Shown here piece after piece: positions 58,399-64,000 of a stretch of 64,000 nucleotides of DNA (positions are counted from its first letter, which is position 1; each line of letters opens with the position of its first letter). The stretch comes from Nepenthes gracilis (Eukaryota > Streptophyta > Magnoliopsida > Caryophyllales > Nepenthaceae), in NCBI GenBank assembly GCA_033239525.1, contig BSYO01000031.1:310001-374000 (forward strand), read 5' to 3'. A model generated the notes under the pieces. That model was not told the origin of the DNA. It was given only the letters and a program-made list of their open reading frames with translations, and ran no database searches. A program made the position numbers and the translations under genes.

Positions 58399-59985
58399 AT
58401 GGTGAACACAATGGCGCAGGCAAGCGCACCCCTCAAAGAGGTGGCCTCACAAGGTGGCGGCGCTAACCCCTGTGCTGGAGTTGAGGATCACCCCAACCCG
58501 GTGGTGAGGGGCTTAGCGGCCAGGGTAGACGGCATGTCGCAGGCCTTCGTTACCCTCTGTTCCAAAATCGATCAGCTCAACCAGGGATCTCCTGACAGGG
58601 CCTCCAAGGCTGAGGCATCGCAGGGTGGGAACAGAGGCGGCAGTCGCCGCGAAAGGCCTCCCAGTTGACGTGATAACCCGAGGATCTAGGTGACCTCCAG
58701 CAGCAGAGCACCGCGGAGAGTTCAGGACTAACCAGGTCCTCGGGTCCAAAACGAGAGCATCGAGAGGCGCCACTCTGAAGCTCAACGGAACCGCCACGAG
58801 CACGACGATCAGGAGGCGGTTCCACGAGGTGCTCCCCCAAGAGGAGCACGCACGGCCCCACAGCGCCACGCAATTCAGGAGCCTTACGAGTTAAGGCACT
58901 ACCTGAACAAGAGGAGGACGGCTGCCTCACCTCGAGTGGAGAGCTGGCCGGAGAGAGGATGGAATATGGTGCTGCGAGAGAGCAGCAGGGGAGGGGCTAA
59001 TGCGCTCTAGTCTCCGTTTTCCACGGAGATCAGGACGAGGATGCTCCCCCCGAAATTCAAAATGCCCAACCTGGAGGTATACGATGGCAGTGGTGATCCC
59101 ATGGACCACCTTAATCATTTCAAGGAGCACCTGAACCTCCAGGGCCTTGACGAAGCAACCATGTGCCAGTGCTTCCCTCTGACCCTGAAGGGGGATGCGC
59201 GGATATGGTTTTATGGGATGCCTGTAGACTCTATCCGCGATTTTGGAGATCTGGCAACGGCCTTCCTGTCCCAGTTTGCCTCCAGCAGGAGGGTAGAGAA
59301 GCAGCCCTGGCACCTCACTCGAATCAAGCAGGGGGCCAAGGAGAGCCTGCGGGGATTCCTGGCGCGGTTTGTAGCAGAGGCTAGGCAGATCCCAAGACTG
59401 ACCGATGAGTTCAAGCTGAACGCCTTCCTCTCGGCCCTCGAAGGGGGTGCTTTCTTCAAGCACCTCATTCACAAAGGCCCGCAGACCTTCATAGAGGTTG
59501 AGTCTGTGGCCAGAGCTTACATTGCAGCCGAAGAGGCCAATGACGCCAAAATGCCAGAGAGGGACGAGCTCCCTCAGCAGAAGGCCATGGAGGGCAAAAG
59601 GAAGGCTGGGGACTACCAAGGTTCCCAGGCGTCAAAGAAACAACACAAGGCCGGACAGAGCTCTCAGAGAGAGCCGCGACCTATACATCTCACGCCGCTG
59701 AACGACTCCCGCACCAATGTCTTCATGCAGATCCGGGGAGAGAAGTTCCTGAAGTGGCCCAAACCGTTAAAGAACCCGGAAGGTGGGGATCAGTCAAAAT
59801 ACTGCGACTACCACCGATCCGATGGCCACAGCACGAAGGACTGCAGGACTCTACAAAGGGAGATAGAGGACCTGATCAGGAAAGGTCACCTCAACCGTTT
59901 CCTCCAGAGACCCGGACAAACCTCAGGGCCCGAGGACCGTGGAGATGCTGAACCCCCAGGAACCGAGTGGCTGCGGGGGTCGTGA
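58399..59985 (+). pseudogene. Element E gag
   Basis: Starts MVNTMAQ (58399), stops at about 58666, and is open again for 314 codons from 59041. That frame has the capsid domain (DPMDHLNHFKEHLN, CQCFPLTLKGDARIWF, QFASSRRVEKQPWHL), a basic linker, and a knuckle-like YCDYHRSDGHSTKDC followed by LNRFLQRPGQ. It forms the particle and binds RNA in living relatives. Interrupted in the first third by stops (for example near 58687), otherwise the best-kept gag here. Confidence 0.85.
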
Positions 59986-60039
59986 ACATGATTTCCAGCC
60001 GGCCAGCGGGAGGAGATGGACGTGAGCTTTCGGCAGCAA

Positions 60040-60560
60040 AGAGGCCGAGGACGGAGCTTGGGAGTGAAGACGATGTTATTTGTTTTAGCAGTAGAGACTT
60101 AGATCATGTAACTTCTCCTCACTCCGATCCCCTGGTTGTAACCGCACTCGTTTCTGATAGAGAAAATGACTACCAGATGAAACGAGTATTTATTGATAAT
60201 GGAAGCTCTCGCAATTTGCTGTACCTTGATGCTTACTTCAAATTAGAGCTTAAGAAAAATCGAATGAAGGCACCAGAAGGGCCACTCTACAGACTGGACA
60301 ATGAGCCAGTGCCCGTCTAGGGTATCATCCAGTTAGAGGTAACCCTGGGGACATATCCGAGGACGGCGTCCAAGGTCCTCACCTTCCTCGTTGTGGACCT
60401 GCCCTCAGTCTACAATGTAATCCTCGGACGGCCTTGCTTGGCCGCATTCAACGCAGTGACCTCCATCCCACATCTCAAAATGAAGTTCCCCACCCCGTGC
60501 GGGGTAGGAGAGGTCCTCGGGGACCAGTCAACCGGACATATGTGTTACTTGGCTCAGACC
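60040..60560 (+). pseudogene. Element E protease
   Basis: VFIDNGSSRNLLY (about 60188-60226) is the active-site loop, with Asn in the place of the usual Thr/Ser/Gly. A TAG at 60318 interrupts before GIIQLEVTLG, and VDLPSVYNVILGRPCLAAF follows (60394-60450). Confidence 0.8.
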
Positions 60561-60729
60561 ACGCAAGTAACACTTCCGCAGCCCATGGAAGACCTCGACC
60601 TCAGGGACGAGGCCACATTACAGCACGCTCAGCCAGGAGAGCCAGTAGTCCGAGTCCCATTAGATCCCACGGATCAGAAAAAGTATGTCCAAATAGGGAG
60701 TTCGCTCTCTGAGACAGTTAGGGACCAAC

Positions 60730-61630
60730 TCATCAGCTTTCTACGAGAAAATTCGGACGTCTTCACATGGTCCCCAGTGACATGCCCGAGATCTCTCCCA
60801 AGATCATCGTCCACAAGCTGGGCGTCGTTCTTCGGCACAAGCCGGTCAGACAAAAGCGCAGGAACTATTCCACTGAGAAGTTAGTAGCCATCCGCGAAGA
60901 GGTCAGGAAGCTCCTGGACGCTGGATTCGTCCGAGAAGTGTAGTACCCGGACTGGTTGGCCAACGTTGTCATGGTAAAGAAGAGCAATGGGAAATGGAGG
61001 ATGTGCGTGGATTTCACCGACCTCAACAAGGCGTACCCTAAGGACAGCCTTCCCATTGCCCGGATCGACCAACTCGTGGACTCGACGTCCGGCCATGAGC
61101 TCCTAAGCTTCATGGATGCGTACTCCGAGTACAACCAGATCAGAATGAGTCCCAAGGACGAGGAGCACACGTCATTCATGACAGACCAAGGGACATACTG
61201 CTATAAGGTAATACCCTTTGGCCTCAAGAACACGGGAGCGACCTATCAGCGACTTGTAAATAAGATGTCAAAGAACAGATAGGCAGGAACGTGGAGGTGT
61301 ACGTTGACGGCATGCTCGTCAAGAGCAGGATAAGCGACGACCACATGGGAGACTTGGCTAAGACCTTCCACGTGCTCAGGGCCCACGGGATGAAGCTCAA
61401 TCCCAGTAAGTGCACTTTCGGTGTCGCATCGGAAAAATTCTTGGGCTATATCGTATCGCATCGGGGAATCGAGGCAAACCCAGAAAAGATCCAAGCGATC
61501 CTAGACATGCGGTCAAGGCGAACGGTGAAGGAAGTTCAGTAGCTCACTGGGCGAGTGGCCGCCCTCTCCCGTTTCCTAGCAAAGTCGGCTGAGAAGCACC
61601 TGCCATTCTTCAAAGCCCTAAGAGGGACAA
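60730..61630 (+). pseudogene. Element E reverse transcriptase
   Basis: Frameshift near 60780, a TAG at about 60941 (REV*YPDWLANVVMVKK), then KWRMCVDFTDLNKAYPKD, YSEYNQIRM and VIPFGLKNTGATYQRLVNKM. A frameshift near 61270 is followed by VEVYVDGMLVKSR. The catalytic YVDD is YVDG here (61300-61311). FLGYIVSHRGIEANPEKI and, after a TAG (about 61541), LTGRVAALSRF close the domain. Confidence 0.85.
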
Positions 61631-61639
61631 AATTTCGAG

Positions 61640-62100
61640 ATTTTCGGTGAAGTGATGACTGTGAGGAGGCATTCCAAGGACTCAAGAGCTACATCTCGAG
61701 TCCGCCCCTCTTAGCTTCTCCTCAGCAGGGCGAGGAGCTATACTTGTACCTCTCCGTATCCGACACAGCACTGAGCTCAGCATTAGTACGAGAGCAGCAT
61801 GGCAAGTAGCAGCTCGTGTATTACGTCAGCAAGACTCTCGCGGGCACCGAGACCAGATATCCCCTCGCGGAGAGGGTGGCCTTAGCATTGGTCTATTCCG
61901 TGAGGAAGCTCAGTCCGTACTTCCAGGCGCACAAGATAGTAGTCCTGACAAACCAGCCACTAAAGGCCATCTTGCAGAAGCTAGAGATCTCCGGCTGACT
62001 GATCAAGTGGGCCATTGAGCTGGGAGAATTTGACATAGAGTTCCGTCCAAGGCCAGCTTTAAAGGGGCAGGCACTCGCGGATTTCCTCGTTGAGACGACG
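61640..62100 (+). pseudogene. Element E RNase H (Ty3 type)
   Basis: YLYLSVSDTALSSALVREQ, a TAG at about 61807, LVYYVSKTLAGTETRYPLAE, VLTNQPLKAIL, and a TGA near 61997 before LIKWAIELGEFDIEF. Confidence 0.8.
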
Positions 62101-62139
62101 GTGCTGCCCAATCACGACGAGGACCAAGCTACAGCGGAA

Positions 62140-62520
62140 GAGTTCAGCAGGGCGTCTACTTGGACCTTGCACGTGGATGGCTCCTCCATGAAGGATGGCT
62201 ACGGAGCAGGGATTGTCTTGCGCACACCCGAGGGATTGGAGATAAAGTACTCGCTAACCCTGGGGTTCTCGGCCACAAATAACATCGTAGAGGACGAGGC
62301 TTTGCTGGCTGGACTCCGACGGCCAAGGAATGCGCCAAGGAATGCTCGGCCAAAGAACTGATCATCTATAGTGACTCTGAATTGGTCATCAATCAGGTCC
62401 GCGAAAGCTTCGACGTCAACAACGAGAGCAGCTGTCCGTACCTTTCGAAGGTTAAAGGCATGATCGTGGGCTTCAAGACGGCCGAGTTCATCCACATCCC
62501 ACGGGAGGAAAACGCCAAGG
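62140..62520 (+). pseudogene. Element E second RNase H (archaeal type)
   Basis: WTLHVDGSSMKDGYGAGIVL, ATNNIVEDEALLAGL, then a frameshift near 62325 and IYSDSELVINQVRESF. This is the Tat-specific extra RNase H. Confidence 0.8.
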
Positions 62521-62699
62521 CCAACATGCTCGCGCGAGCCGCGGCTTCAGGGGATCCTGAACAGTACGCTAGGGGGATGCCAGAAGTCCTGGGCAGGCCC
62601 AGCATTGAAGACCCCGAGCAGGAGATAATGCAAGTCGCGGACGGAAGCACCTGGATGACTCCCTACCTGAAGTTCTTACCGGATGGCTCGCTGCCCGAA

Positions 62700-63884
62700 G
62701 ATCCGAACGAGGCCAAGAAGATAAAGAATACGGCGGGCTGGTACACGATCGTGGACGGCCAGCTATATCGACGGGGTTTCTCAACCCCTTACCTAAGGTG
62801 TCTCACCTCAGAGGAGGCTGAATACGCCCTGCAGGATGTGCATCTCGGAATATGCGGATCCCATGTTGGGAGGAAGAACCTAGCTTTTAAGCTTATGAGG
62901 TAAGGGTACTACTGGCCAACAATAAAGTATAACGCAATGGATTTCGTGCGCAAATGTGAAAGTTGCCAACTCCACAGCAACATGAGTCATCGCCCCCACA
63001 CGGATCTCGGGGCACTACAATCCCCGTGGCCGTTCGCCCAATGGGAGCTCGACATCCTCAGACCGTTTTCCCTCGCTTCTGGACAAAGGAAGTTCATGAT
63101 TATTGGGACAGACTACTTCACCAAACGGGTAGAAGCAGTACCGCTAGCTAGGATAACAGAGCAAAACGCGACGGAGTTCCTCCGGCAGAGCATCGTATGC
63201 AGGTTTGGGGTACCAGAGTGCATCGTGACTGACAATGGGACGCAGTTCACCGGAAAGCGATTCACTAAGTACTGCGCAAGCCTGAGGATTAACTTAGTGC
63301 ATACGTCAGTAGCATACCCGCAGGCCAATAGGCAGGTAGAAGTGACAAACCGCACGATCCTACATGGGCTGAAGACCAAGCTGGAGTCTTCCGAGGGCTC
63401 ATGGGTGCATGAACTGCCCTCGGTCCTCTAGTCATACAGAACAACGCCCAGAGAGCCCACAAGAGAAACCCTTTTCAGTCTTTGCTACGGAGTCGAAGCT
63501 GTCATCCCAATAGAAGTATGCCTCACAAGCCCCCGGGTTGGATGCTTAAGTGCAACGGATAACAGCCAGAGGCTCCGAGAAAGCCTCGATGCCCTCGAAG
63601 AAGTTTGCGACCGAGCGAGGCTTAGGATAGCGGCCTACCAGCAATAGGTGGCCCGCTATTACAACAAGAAAGTAAAGGCACGACAATTCGAGGTCGGGGA
63701 TCTCGTACTGAGAAGCGTGGAAGCCACGGGAAAAATCGCCGGCAGAAACAAGCTCTCACCAAATTGGGAAGGACCGTTTTTGGTCTTGGCTATCCTTCGA
63801 GGAGGATCTTATAAGCTACGCACCCAAGAGGGCAAGCTGGTACCCCGGACTTGGAACGCCGCTCACCTAAGGAAATACTACTAG
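62700..63884 (+). pseudogene. Element E integrase
   Basis: Zinc-binding part HLGICGSHVG...CESC (about 62840-62965) with one TAA at about 62901. The catalytic core keeps all three acidic residues: WELDIL (about 63045), VTDNGTQF (about 63227-63250) and the Glu of QVEVTNRTIL (about 63333-63362). TAG at about 63428 (SVL*SYRTTP) and about 63646. The C-terminal domain KLSPNWEGPFLVLAILRGG is open from 63648 to the stop at 63884. No chromodomain, as expected for Tat. It would insert the cDNA if restored by its ancestors' sequence; as found it is broken. Confidence 0.85.
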
Positions 63885-63904
63885 TGAAAGGCGGGTCATC
63901 CCCA

Positions 63905-64000
63905 ACAACCAAAAACTCGGCTGCGACCGAGCGGCCCAAGAGGTCAGACCCTAGAGGTCATACTAAAAACTCGGCTGTGACCGAGCGGCCCAAGAGGTCG
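63905..64000 (+). repeat. Start of post-integrase minisatellite of element E
   Basis: AAAACTCGGCTGCGACCGAG then CGGCCCAAGAGGTC, recurring once before the window ends. Same plan as D's array. Confidence 0.85.

Larger units (their letters stand above)
57473..64000 (+). mobile_element. Element E: Ty3 Tat-lineage retrotransposon (right end off window)
   Basis: 5' LTR 57473-58314, primer site, gag, protease, RT, RNase H, archaeal-type RNase H and integrase in Tat order, then the start of the post-integrase minisatellite (63905 onward). It is more GC-rich and better preserved than C but has stops or frameshifts in gag, protease, RT, both RNase H domains and integrase. The window ends before the 3' LTR. 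Confidence 0.85.

Overview
This is plant nuclear DNA, most likely from a eudicot. The evidence is one spliced HD-Zip class I homeobox gene, captured plant ARP9-like and ClpB/Hsp100-like gene pieces, and plant retrotransposon lineages (Copia/SIRE-like, Ty3 Tat with a second archaeal-type RNase H, Ty3 Tekay/Del-like, L1-type LINE). The species cannot be told from the sequence. No rRNA, tRNA or CRISPR array was seen. All calls come from reading the sequence; no database or alignment was run.

Layout. (H) 1-6210: an old Copia/SIRE-like element on the minus strand, cut by the left window edge; its LTR (254-985 plus 5619-6210) is split by element A. (A) 986-5613: a small LTR element with TG...CA ends and GTGGG target duplication. 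It has no reverse transcriptase and carries captured host-gene pieces (ARP9-like, ClpB/Hsp100-like). 6211-8633: AT-rich, no gene seen. (B) 8639-13030: a gag-only SIRE-like element (ACTTT duplication). 13370-15098, minus strand: the single host gene, a two-exon LMI1/ATHB51-like HD-Zip I factor of 195 codons. (C) 16688-27539: a full-structure but dead Tat element (ATAGT duplication) with an antisense ORF. (G) 27695-37828: an L1-type LINE on the minus strand with ORF1 but no ORF2, flanked by a 12-bp duplication. (F) 28180-35468: a Tekay/Del-like element inserted in G. 39575-40915: a long inverted repeat made of tandem subrepeats. 42260-42992: an F-related LTR piece. 45475-53222: an AT-rich DNA-transposon-like element, split by (D) 46252-52876, a Tat derivative lacking pol. 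55656-56441: a second, inverted copy of that AT-rich element. (E) 57473 to the right edge: a Tat element with gag, protease, RT, two RNase H domains and integrase, all interrupted.

How the parts relate. Most elements here are non-autonomous: A, B, D and G lack the enzymes for their own movement, while C, E and F have enzymes that are now broken. C, D and E share one architecture: a similar primer-binding site and a minisatellite after integrase (or after gag in D) whose units can form short hairpins. C and D also carry an antisense ORF before the 3' LTR. Nesting gives relative ages: H before A, the AT-rich element before D, LINE G before F.

The best candidates for something new are the gene-capturing element A, the hairpin minisatellites of the Tat elements, the ORF1-only LINE with hairpins in its 3' region, and the inverted repeat at 39.6-40.9 kb with a promoter-like loop.
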